Positions 57,681 through 64,000 of a DNA stretch of 64,000 bases are shown here, piece after piece. The translations under genes were made by a program, and so were the position numbers. Source of the stretch: Mxb001 sp046046455 (GTDB lineage Bacteria; Actinomycetota; Actinomycetes; S36-B12); assembly GCA_046046455.1 (NCBI GenBank), contig JBJOJS010000116.1:10843-74842 (forward strand), written 5' to 3'. The notes under the pieces are model-generated. The model saw nothing but the letters and a program-made list of their open reading frames with translations. It was not told the origin of the DNA and ran no database searches. Position 1 is the stretch's first letter. Each line of letters starts with the position of its first letter.

Positions 57681-58280
57681 CTAGCCGTCGACGCGGCGCC
57701 GACCGGCGAAGGCGCGGCCAAGGGTGACCTCGTCGGCGTACTCCAGATCGCCGCCGACCGGAAGCCCGCTCGCCAGGCGCGTCACCTCGAGGCCGAGGGG
57801 CGCGAGCATGCGCGCGAGGTACGTCGCCGTCGCCTCCCCCTCGAGATTGGGATCGGTCGCGATGATCACCTCGGTGATTTGGCCGTCGGCAAGGCGCTGC
57901 ATGAGTTCACGGATCCGCAGGTCGTCCGGACCGACGCCATCAATGGGGCTGATGGCTCCGCCGAGCACGTGGTAGCGGCCGCGGTATTCGGCGGTCCGCT
58001 CGATGGCGATGACGTCACGTGACTCCTCGACGACGCACAGCGAATGGGGATCTCGGCGCGGGTCGCGGCAGATCCGGCACTGCTCCTCCTCCGTCACGTG
58101 CCCGCAGGTGGTGCAGAAGCGCGCGCGCTCCTTGACGGTCACGAGCACCTCCGCGAGGCGGCGTACATCGGCCGGCTCGGCCTGGAGGATGTGGAACGCC
58201 AGTCGCTGAGCGCTCTTGGGGCCGATGCCCGGGAGGCGGCCGAGCTCGTCGATGAGGTCGGCCATCACGCCGTCGTACAT
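57681..58280 (-). CDS. recR: Recombination mediator RecR
   Basis: The 199-residue protein loads RecA with RecF/RecO at gaps. It has the helix-hairpin-helix start LIDELGRLPGIGPKSAQRLAFH, the Cys4 zinc finger CTTCGHVTEEEQCRIC, and a Toprim domain with CVVEESRDVIAIERT. Length is exactly typical. The ATG lies one base after the dnaX stop. The YbaB/EbfC gene that usually stands between dnaX and recR is absent here. Confidence 0.95.
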   Translation of the reverse strand: MYDGVMADLIDELGRLPGIGPKSAQRLAFHILQAEPADVRRLAEVLVTVKERARFCTTCGHVTEEEQCRICRDPRRDPHSLCVVEESRDVIAIERTAEYRGRYHVLGGAISPIDGVGPDDLRIRELMQRLADGQITEVIIATDPNLEGEATATYLARMLAPLGLEVTRLASGLPVGGDLEYADEVTLGRAFAGRRRVDG

Positions 58281-58281
58281 C

Positions 58282-60060
58282 TCAGCCCTGCTCGATCTCG
58301 CCGATGACGGTGGCTCCGAGCTCGCGCATGGCGAGCGCCTCGCCGCTCACGTCATCGTCGCTGTCGGAGTCATCCAGGCTGGGCTCGTCCGAGGGAGGAT
58401 CGGCGATCGGAGTGGGTGCTGACCCTGTGGCGACGACATCGACCTGCACATCGACGTGCATGACGTCGATGATCACTTGGCGCAGGCGCTCCGCGTGACC
58501 GCTCGCCCGCGCATTGCGCACCTTGCTCTCCTCGGGGACCCCGACGGCGAGGACTCCCGCGTCGAGGGAGAGCGGACGCGAGTCGCTGAAGACCATCCAG
58601 GCGACACGCGACATCGACTTGAGTCCCTCGAGGATCGCGGGCCACATGGTGGTGACATCCGCAAGGCTCGGCGTGGAGTCCGGGGCAGCCGGAGCCGGCT
58701 CAGGGGCCGACGTCGGAGCGGGCTCGGTCGCAGCAGCCTTGCTGGGAAGGACCGCGGACACTCGCGGAGGTGGCGGCGGCACCGCGGCCGGACGGGCGGG
58801 TGCTTCCGCCGCTGCGGGAGCGGCCTCGGGTTCCGGCGCTCGCCGCGGCTCGGGTGCGGACGGGCGCGGAGTCGCCGCGCGAGGTGCTGCGGCAGGCATC
58901 GCAGGCGCTCCCCGCTCGAGTCGATCGAGACGCACGGCGAGCCCAGCGGGCGAGGCATCGGACGAAGGCAGCAGCAGGCGCGCGGCAAGCAACTCGAGGT
59001 GCAAACGCGGAGCAGTCGCGCCCCGGAGTTGCGTGAGCCCATCGCTCACCAGGTCTGCCGCGCGCGACAACTCGGCAAGCGTGAGACCGGCCACCTGCCT
59101 GCGCATGACCTCGATCTCGGAGTCAGGAGCGTCGAGGATCGCGAGCGCCTCATCTCCCGGGATGGCGGCGAGGACGATCAGATCCCGCAATCGCTGGAGC
59201 AGGTCAGTCGCGAAGCGCCGCGGATCGTGCCCCGCATCGATCACGCGATCGATGACGGTGAAGAGTCGCGCTCCCTCTCCGGAGGCGATGGCATCGACGG
59301 TGTCGTCGAGAAGCGCGGAATCGGTCACACCGAGCTGGGCCGAGACGTCGTCGTGGGTCAGGCCCTCCGGGCCCGAGCCGGCGATGAGCTGTCCCAGGAT
59401 CGAGAGCGCATCGCGCACGCTGCCCGCGGCACTGCGAGCCACCAGCGCGAGGGCCGCGGGATCGGCCGGCACCCCCTCGGCCTCGCAGACGGTGGCGAGG
59501 TGCTGCTGCAGCACGCGGGTGGGCACAAGACGGAAGGCATAGTTGAAGGTGCGCGATCGGATCGTGGGGATGACCTTGTCGGCCTCGGTGGTCGCGAAGA
59601 TGAAGCGCACGTGGTCGGGCGGCTCCTCGACGAGCTTGAGCAGCGCGTTGAAGCCCGCATTGGTGACCATGTGGGCCTCGTCGACGATGTACACCTTGTA
59701 CCGCGAGGACACGGGCGCGAACATCGCGCGTTCGCGCAACTCGCGGGTGTCGTCGACACCGCCGTGGCTTGCCGCATCGAGCTCGATGACGTCAATGGAG
59801 CCGGGGCCGTTGGGCGCGAGATCGATGCAGCTCTGGCACTCACCGCAGGGATCCGGTGTGGGTCCCTGCGCGCAGTTGAGCGAGCGGGCGAGGATGCGGG
59901 CAGTCGAGGTCTTGCCGCAGCCTCGCGGGCCCGACAGCAGATAGGCGTGGTGCATGCGGTCGCTGGCGAGTGCTCGGGAGAGGGGCTCGGTGACGTGCTC
60001 CTGGCCGACGACATCAGCCAGACGCCCCGGCCGGTAGGTGCGGTAGAGGGCCGTGGACAC
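58282..60060 (-). CDS. dnaX: DNA polymerase III gamma/tau subunit
   Basis: The 592-residue clamp-loader ATPase has Walker A SGPRGCGKTS, the zinc module with CAQGPTPDPCGECQSC, Walker B VYIVDEAHM, and the sensor SRT in TIRSRTFNYAF. A helical collar follows and then a long Pro/Ala-rich tau-like region (about 380-480) and a small C-terminal domain. Whether a short gamma form is made is unclear; I saw no obvious slippage run. GTG 60060 follows a leaderless promoter. Upstream are ffs and tRNA-Ser on the same strand. Confidence 0.95.
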   Translation of the reverse strand: MSTALYRTYRPGRLADVVGQEHVTEPLSRALASDRMHHAYLLSGPRGCGKTSTARILARSLNCAQGPTPDPCGECQSCIDLAPNGPGSIDVIELDAASHGGVDDTRELRERAMFAPVSSRYKVYIVDEAHMVTNAGFNALLKLVEEPPDHVRFIFATTEADKVIPTIRSRTFNYAFRLVPTRVLQQHLATVCEAEGVPADPAALALVARSAAGSVRDALSILGQLIAGSGPEGLTHDDVSAQLGVTDSALLDDTVDAIASGEGARLFTVIDRVIDAGHDPRRFATDLLQRLRDLIVLAAIPGDEALAILDAPDSEIEVMRRQVAGLTLAELSRAADLVSDGLTQLRGATAPRLHLELLAARLLLPSSDASPAGLAVRLDRLERGAPAMPAAAPRAATPRPSAPEPRRAPEPEAAPAAAEAPARPAAVPPPPPRVSAVLPSKAAATEPAPTSAPEPAPAAPDSTPSLADVTTMWPAILEGLKSMSRVAWMVFSDSRPLSLDAGVLAVGVPEESKVRNARASGHAERLRQVIIDVMHVDVQVDVVATGSAPTPIADPPSDEPSLDDSDSDDDVSGEALAMRELGATVIGEIEQG

Positions 60061-60066
60061 CCGGTC

Positions 60067-60072
60067 ACCCTA
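60067..60072 (-). promoter_or_regulatory. dnaX -10 box TAGGGT, leaderless
   Basis: TAGGGT on the minus strand, then GACCGG, then GTG 60060. It lies just beyond the ffs 3' end. Confidence 0.6.
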
Positions 60073-60092
60073 GTCCGGGGATGGGACATGAG

Positions 60093-60183
60093 GGGACCCC
60101 CCGCACACCCGACAGAGCCTGCCTGCCCTTGCTGCCTTCCGGCCCTGGGGGATTCAGCAGGGTGCCGCCGCGCGGGGGGTCGG
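60093..60183 (-). ncRNA. ffs: Signal recognition particle RNA, small bacterial (4.5S) type
   Basis: On the minus strand the conserved apical motif CAGGGCCGGAAGGCAGCAAGGGCAG is recognisable in two parts: the GGAA tetraloop with its AAGGCAGCA flank (about 60130-60152). The ends GACCCCCC and GGGGGGTC pair to close a single long hairpin of about 87-90 bases. It binds Ffh and guides membrane-protein translation. Location beside dnaX and a tRNA-Ser gene is common in actinobacteria. Exact ends are approximate. Confidence 0.9.
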
Positions 60184-60219
60184 GACGAGTCTACGCCGCG
60201 CTTCCCGGGGCCTCGATGC

Positions 60220-60254
60220 GCGAAGCCCGGGCGGATAGACCGCCCGGGCTTCGC
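60220..60254 (-). terminator. 15-bp perfect hairpin downstream of tRNA-Ser
   Basis: GCGAAGCCCGGGCGG (60220-60234) pairs exactly with 60240-60254 around the loop ATAGA. It lies seven bases past the tRNA-Ser 3' end and before ffs. No T-run follows. Confidence 0.8.
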
Positions 60255-60260
60255 GGAGCG

Positions 60261-60345
60261 CGGAGGATAGGGGATTTGAACCCCTGAGGGATTGCTCCCA
60301 ACACGCTTTCCAAGCGTGCGCCCTAGGCCACTAGGCGAATCCTCC
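60261..60345 (-). tRNA. tRNA-Ser (anticodon GGA)
   Basis: Reading the minus strand, the acceptor stem GGAGGAT pairs with ATCCTCC, followed by discriminator G, usual for serine. The anticodon stem CACGC/GCGTG encloses TTGGAAA, giving GGA. A long variable arm (TTGGGAGCAATCCCTC region) and T-loop GGTTCAAATC complete the class II tRNA. No CCA is encoded. Confidence 0.96.
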
Positions 60346-60488
60346 GCCGACGAGGGTACCCAAAGCCCTCGGCGGACCGAATCCGGATGATCCGTCGCGC
60401 CCGGATGACTCCCGATCACCCCGGATGGCATCCGATCACAGTGAGATCACGCACCGCGTCGTGCCACGACTCAGCGTCCGCAGCAACC

Positions 60489-60547
60489 TAGACTGACGGG
60501 ACCGCACGGGTGGCGCCGAAGCTTCCCGCAGCGACGACATCAGGAGG
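60489..60547 (+). promoter_or_regulatory. LytR_C gene promoter -10 TAGACT (60489-60494) and ribosome site AGGAGG (60542-60547)
   Basis: TAGACT predicts a leader of about 56 bases ending with AGGAGG nine bases before ATG 60557. Confidence 0.5.
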
Positions 60548-60556
60548 AAGGACTCG

Positions 60557-61234
60557 ATGAGCGTTCCCAGCGGCGGCCCGAGGCCCAGCGCCCGTCATCG
60601 GCGCAAGCAGAGCCCCGTCGTGGCCATCGTGCTCGTCGCCATCGGCATGGTCATCCTCTTCGGTGCCGGCTACGGCCTGTCGCGCATCATCCAAGGCTCC
60701 GGGTCCTCGGATGCGGGAAGCACCAGTGCACCCACCGACGGCTCGGCGACAAGCGGAGCCCCTGAGCCGGAGCCGTGCGTCACGGTGACCGTCACCCCTG
60801 GAGCCGGCCTGCCGAGTGCCGCCCAGGTGACGACCAACGTCTACAACGCCACCGACCGAGCCGGCCTGGCCGCTTCGACGGCGGAGGAACTCCAGGTGCG
60901 CGGCTTCGTCATCGGCGTAGTCGACAACGACCCCCTCGCCAAGACGATCACCGCCGTCGCGGAGATCCGCCACGGTCCGTCCGGCGAGCAGGCGGCTCGA
61001 CTCATGGCGTTCTACATCCCCGGCGCAGAGCTCGTCGACGACGGTCGCACCGATGCGACGATCGACACGGTGCTCGGTGCGGCGTACACCGCCGTGGCTC
61101 CGCAGTCGGAGGTCGACACCGCACTCGCAGCGCCATCGCCCTCGCCCAGCGGCCCGGGCTGCTCACCCACCGCGGTGCCGACCAGCCAGTCGACCGCACC
61201 CACCGGTGAGAGCCCGAGCCCCGCAGCCTCCTGA
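60557..61234 (+). CDS. Membrane-anchored LytR C-terminal domain protein
   Basis: The 225-residue protein has a basic cytoplasmic start, one membrane helix (about 20-45), a Ser/Gly/Thr-rich linker and a LytR_C domain (about 92-185) with NVYNATDRAGLAASTAEELQVRGFVIG and IRHGPSGEQAARLMAFYIPGAELV. The LytR_C domain often accompanies cell-wall glycopolymer ligases but occurs alone in actinobacteria. The tail is Pro/Ser/Thr-rich and low complexity. It converges on kup with a seven-base gap bearing a hairpin. Confidence 0.85.
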   Translation: MSVPSGGPRPSARHRRKQSPVVAIVLVAIGMVILFGAGYGLSRIIQGSGSSDAGSTSAPTDGSATSGAPEPEPCVTVTVTPGAGLPSAAQVTTNVYNATDRAGLAASTAEELQVRGFVIGVVDNDPLAKTITAVAEIRHGPSGEQAARLMAFYIPGAELVDDGRTDATIDTVLGAAYTAVAPQSEVDTALAAPSPSPSGPGCSPTAVPTSQSTAPTGESPSPAAS

Positions 61235-61240
61235 GGCTGC
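61223..61240. terminator. 8-bp inverted repeat across the convergent LytR_C and kup stops
   Basis: GCAGCCTC (61223-61230) and GAGGCTGC (61233-61240) are exact complements separated by two bases, spanning the LytR_C stop. It is a plausible shared terminator stem with a small loop opened from the top pairs. Confidence 0.5.
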
Positions 61241-61241
61241 G

Positions 61242-63107
61242 CTAGAGCGCGACGAGGCGCCCGAGTTCGATGACGCGGTCGGCGGGTAGGCCGTAGTACC
61301 GCTGCACATCCGTGGCATTGCGCTGCATCAGGGCGAAGATCTCCGTGGCGACCCAGCGCAGCGGGCCCGTGGGCATGACCTCGCTGTGCACCGTGTAAAA
61401 GGCGTAACGGCAATGGTCGGCGTCGACCCGCGGATACATGGTCGAGATCTGGGCGACGGCTGCGGCGGGGTCCGCACGCTCCATGAAGCCGCTGAGTAGC
61501 ACGGCATCGAGCACCCCATCGGCGACCTCACTCAACGTCAGATGCGCCGCAGGCTCCACCCAGGGTGTCTCCGCCGTGCGCATCCGCAGGATGACGATGC
61601 TGTAGGGCACCACGTCCAGCAGACGCGCTTGCTGGATGAGTGCGTACGGCACACCTTCCTCACCGGTGATGTACACCGTCGTGCCCTCCGCGCGCACGAC
61701 TCCCGGTGCATCGAGGACCGTGGCGACGTCGGACAGGGGAAGGACGCGATCATCGAGTGCTCGACCGAGGCGCAGCGACCCCCAGCGCCAGATGGCAAGC
61801 ACCGCGAAGATGACCGCCGCGGCGACGAGCGGAAACCAGCCACCGTGATCGAATTTCGTCAGATTGGCGGCGAAGAACGAGCCGTCGATGCACAGGAAAG
61901 CCACCAGGCCAGGGAGGACGAGCCACAGGGGCACGCGCCAGCGTCGACGGGCAACGACCGCGATGAGACACGTAGTGATGACGAAGGTGCCGGTGACAGC
62001 GATGCCGTACGCCGACGCAAGATTCGATGAATCCCGGAAGCCGAGGACCAGGCCGATCACAGCGATAGCAAGAAGCCAGTTGATGAAGGGGACGTACACC
62101 TGGCCTCGCTCGGTGGCGGAGGTGTGCACGACCGTCATGCGCGGCAGATAGCCCAGGCGGATCGCCTGCTGCGACATGGAGAAGGCCCCTGAGATCACCG
62201 CCTGAGACGCGATGAGCGTGGCCGCGGTCGCCAGCAGGACCATGGGCAGTTGAAGTCCGGCGGGGACCAGCAGGTAGAAGGGGTTGTCTACGGCGGACGG
62301 TTCGCGCAGGACGAGAGCCCCCTGTCCCAGGTAGTTGAGGTAGAGCGCGGGCGCAGCTATGGCAAACCACGACAACCGGATCGGGCGGCGGCCGAATTGG
62401 CCCATGTCGGCGTAGAGGGCCTCCGCACCCGTCACGCACAGGACCACAGAGCCCAGCGCCAGGAAGGCGGTTCCCGGGTCGCTCTGCATGAAGGTCACGG
62501 CGTACGCAGGCGAGATCGAGGCGAAGACCTCGGGGGATTGCGCGACGCTCGCCGCACCGAGTACGCCGATGACGGCGAACCAGACGAGCATGATGGGTCC
62601 GAAGACCGCGCCGACGCGGTGCGTGCCGAAGCGCTGGATCGCGAAGAGACCCACCAGCAGTACGACGGCAATGGGCAGCACAAGGGACTGCAGTCCCGGT
62701 GCCGCAACCTCGAGTCCCTCGACGGCTGAGAGCACCGAGATCGCCGGCGTGATGACACCGTCGCCGTAGAAGAGTGCTGCGCCGAGGACACCGAAGACCA
62801 TGATGACCGCCGCGGACCGCGCCCGACGCACGACCGCGGTCGCGAGCGACGCGAGAGACATGATCCCGCCCTCGCCCTCGTTGTCTGCCCGCATCACGAT
62901 GAGCACGTACTTGACCGAGACGATGACGGTGAGAGTCCAGAAGACAAGTGACAAGGCCCCGAGCACGCGCTCGGTCGTCGCGGGGATGTCGTGAGCTCCG
63001 AGGAAGATCTCGCCGAAGGCATACAGGGGGCTGGTGCCGATATCGCCGAAAACCACACCCAGGGCGCCGAGGGCGAGGATCCCCGTAGCCGTCCTGCGCT
63101 TCTCCAC
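61242..63107 (-). CDS. kup: Low-affinity K+ uptake transporter Kup
   Basis: The 621-residue K+/H+ symporter has about 12 membrane helices and a cytoplasmic C-terminal domain of about 150 residues. Family marks include GVVFGDIGTSPLYAF, MRADNEGEGGIMSLASL, FYGDGVITPAISVLSAVEGLEV and YLNYLGQGAL. Length is close to the usual 620-630. GTG 63107 has TAGGGT eight bases upstream, nearly leaderless. It takes up K+ at acid or high-osmolarity conditions; kdp and trk genes are not in the window. Confidence 0.94.
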   Translation of the reverse strand: MEKRRTATGILALGALGVVFGDIGTSPLYAFGEIFLGAHDIPATTERVLGALSLVFWTLTVIVSVKYVLIVMRADNEGEGGIMSLASLATAVVRRARSAAVIMVFGVLGAALFYGDGVITPAISVLSAVEGLEVAAPGLQSLVLPIAVVLLVGLFAIQRFGTHRVGAVFGPIMLVWFAVIGVLGAASVAQSPEVFASISPAYAVTFMQSDPGTAFLALGSVVLCVTGAEALYADMGQFGRRPIRLSWFAIAAPALYLNYLGQGALVLREPSAVDNPFYLLVPAGLQLPMVLLATAATLIASQAVISGAFSMSQQAIRLGYLPRMTVVHTSATERGQVYVPFINWLLAIAVIGLVLGFRDSSNLASAYGIAVTGTFVITTCLIAVVARRRWRVPLWLVLPGLVAFLCIDGSFFAANLTKFDHGGWFPLVAAAVIFAVLAIWRWGSLRLGRALDDRVLPLSDVATVLDAPGVVRAEGTTVYITGEEGVPYALIQQARLLDVVPYSIVILRMRTAETPWVEPAAHLTLSEVADGVLDAVLLSGFMERADPAAAVAQISTMYPRVDADHCRYAFYTVHSEVMPTGPLRWVATEIFALMQRNATDVQRYYGLPADRVIELGRLVAL

Positions 63108-63115
63108 GCTGAGGG

Positions 63116-63121
63116 ACCCTA
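63116..63121 (-). promoter_or_regulatory. kup -10 box TAGGGT, near-leaderless (8-base gap)
   Basis: TAGGGT on the minus strand, eight bases, then GTG 63107. The gap is two bases longer than at the other leaderless genes. Confidence 0.45.
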
Positions 63122-63184
63122 GGGCCGGTGGGGCCAGCCGTGTGGCAACTTCATCGAAGGCCCTCGGGCACTGACCCGCGTCAC

Positions 63185-63190
63185 TACCCT
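63185..63190 (+). promoter_or_regulatory. -10 box TACCCT, leaderless, for the sugar-porter gene
   Basis: TACCCT, then CACCCC, then GTG 63197, which fixes the start ahead of an in-frame ATG at 63209. Confidence 0.6.
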
Positions 63191-63196
63191 CACCCC

Positions 63197-64000
63197 GTGA
63201 GGGGCGCCATGGCCACTGCGGGTCGGATCCCGCGCTCTGCGTGGGTCGTGGCTCTGAGCGCGACCACGCTCGGGGTCATCTACGGATACGACAGCTCCAA
63301 CATCGCGGGCGCCCAGCTCTACTTCCAGGACTACTTCGGCCTTCGAGGCAACGACGAGGCCGTCGAGACCATCGTGACCGCGACCGTCTACGGCGAGTTG
63401 ATCGGAGTCCTCGCGGGGGGATTCATCATCAACCGCCTCGGTCGCAAGCCCACGATTGTCTCGGTCGCCTGCGGCTACGTCGTCTTCTGCCTTGCCAGTG
63501 CGCTCGCGGTATCCCCCGTGATGCTGGGTGTATCGCGCCTGCTGCTGGGGATCATGATCGGCATCTCCCTTGTCGCCGTTCCCGTCTTCGTAGCGGAGTC
63601 CATGCCGGCGCGTATCCGCGGAGCCACGCTCGTCGCCTACCAAGTGGCGGCCGTCGTGGGCATCATCGTGGGCTACCTCGCGGCACTGGCGCTCAGCGGC
63701 TTCACCGAGACGGTCAACTGGCGCGTGATGCTGGGGCTCGCGGCGGTGCCCGCGATCATCCTGATCCCCGCACTCCTGCGCCTACCCGAGACAGCCCGCT
63801 ACCTCGAGTTGCAGGGGCGCGCCGAGGAGGCACGGGCCTCGCTGCAGCGCACGACTCCCGCCGATGAGATCGACGACGTGCTCACCAGTATCCGGTCGGC
63901 GCTCGCACGCGAGGGGCGCGGCCGCCTACGCGAAATGCTTCACAAGCCGTACCTGCGGGCGACGCTCTTCGTGGTCGGTCTCGGCTTCTTCATCCAGATC
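63197..64000 (+). CDS. MFS transporter, sugar-porter family, 3' end cut by the window
   Basis: 268 residues are visible before the right edge. They cover the first six helices and part of the central loop. Family marks are GVIYGYDSSNIAGAQ in helix 1, NRLGRKP (motif A), the GLRGNDEAVETIVTATVYGE entry to helix 2, AESMPARIRG (a PESPR-like sugar-porter motif) and LPETARYL after helix 6. Sugar porters usually run to 440-480 residues, so about 180 residues are missing. Substrate, most likely a sugar or polyol, is not identified. The gene is divergent from kup. Confidence 0.88.
   Translation, partial: MRGAMATAGRIPRSAWVVALSATTLGVIYGYDSSNIAGAQLYFQDYFGLRGNDEAVETIVTATVYGELIGVLAGGFIINRLGRKPTIVSVACGYVVFCLASALAVSPVMLGVSRLLLGIMIGISLVAVPVFVAESMPARIRGATLVAYQVAAVVGIIVGYLAALALSGFTETVNWRVMLGLAAVPAIILIPALLRLPETARYLELQGRAEEARASLQRTTPADEIDDVLTSIRSALAREGRGRLREMLHKPYLRATLFVVGLGFFIQI

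Noticed and set aside
60093..60183. The SRP RNA region as a GC-rich terminator on the plus strand
   Set aside because: The minus strand carries the conserved GGAA tetraloop context and closing stem of SRP RNA.

Overview
The window is a compact, high-GC, gene-dense piece of a bacterial chromosome from the Actinomycetota. It carries about 52 protein genes, two tRNA genes and an SRP RNA gene, with short intergenic gaps and many 1- or 4-base overlaps. The lineage is indicated by a WhiB protein, marP, actinobacterial DUF4244/TadE genes, DUF4177, DUF5302, a lysine/alanine-tailed TopA without zinc fingers, and the order topA - helicase - tad genes - HAD - acs - holin - epoxide-hydrolase-like - marP - NUDIX - nth - crp - MBL - RidA - DUF4177 - two ArsA-like ATPases - whiB - ponA2 - metallophosphoesterase. 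That order is the one known from Mycobacterium tuberculosis Rv3644c-Rv3683 and from Streptomyces around wblA. I see no mycolate genes, so a non-mycolate actinomycete is likely; finer placement is not possible from sequence reading alone.

Layout. 1-8032: end of a probable LivM-type permease, a DHA2 drug exporter, an ABC exporter whose ATPase is fused to a secreted S15-like hydrolase, a ProC-like reductase, aroE, and small unknown genes. 8057-14432: a bicovalent-type FAD oxidase, an EamA transporter, threonine aldolase, a lipoprotein TAP-type peptidase and an unknown membrane protein. 14429-21508: holB-tmk-topA and the proton-pumping pyrophosphatase hppA. 21667-29817: a Hrq1-type helicase and a Tad/Flp pilus locus split by an oppositely oriented secreted protein. 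29926-33585: HAD phosphatase, FUSC-like membrane protein and a tandem pair of unknown membrane-anchored paralogues. 33615-41126: Fic-like protein, polysaccharide deacetylase, acs, nhaA with a structured leader, holin-like protein, an epoxide-hydrolase-like protein lacking its nucleophile, DUF309. 41127-53549: the marP-nth-crp-wblA-ponA2 core. 53566-64000: tRNA-Pro, a lower-GC peptidase gene, asd-lysC-recR-dnaX, ffs, tRNA-Ser, a LytR_C protein, kup and a truncated sugar transporter.

Regulation. The clearest pattern in the DNA is leaderless transcription: at about 18 genes a -10 box (TAnnnT or close to it) is followed by exactly six bases and then ATG or GTG, with no Shine-Dalgarno sequence. 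At three junctions the TAG stop codon of the preceding gene is itself the first half of the next gene's -10 box. The remaining transcription units use ordinary AGGAGG-type leaders. Within operons, translation is coupled through ATGA, GTGA and TGATG overlaps.

No CRISPR array, prophage, insertion sequence or classical defence island was seen. The accessory-looking material is limited to the lower-GC peptidase gene beside tRNA-Pro, the gene inserted in the tad locus, several unrelated perfect inverted repeats between genes, and one 125-bp element bounded by a 24-bp direct repeat.
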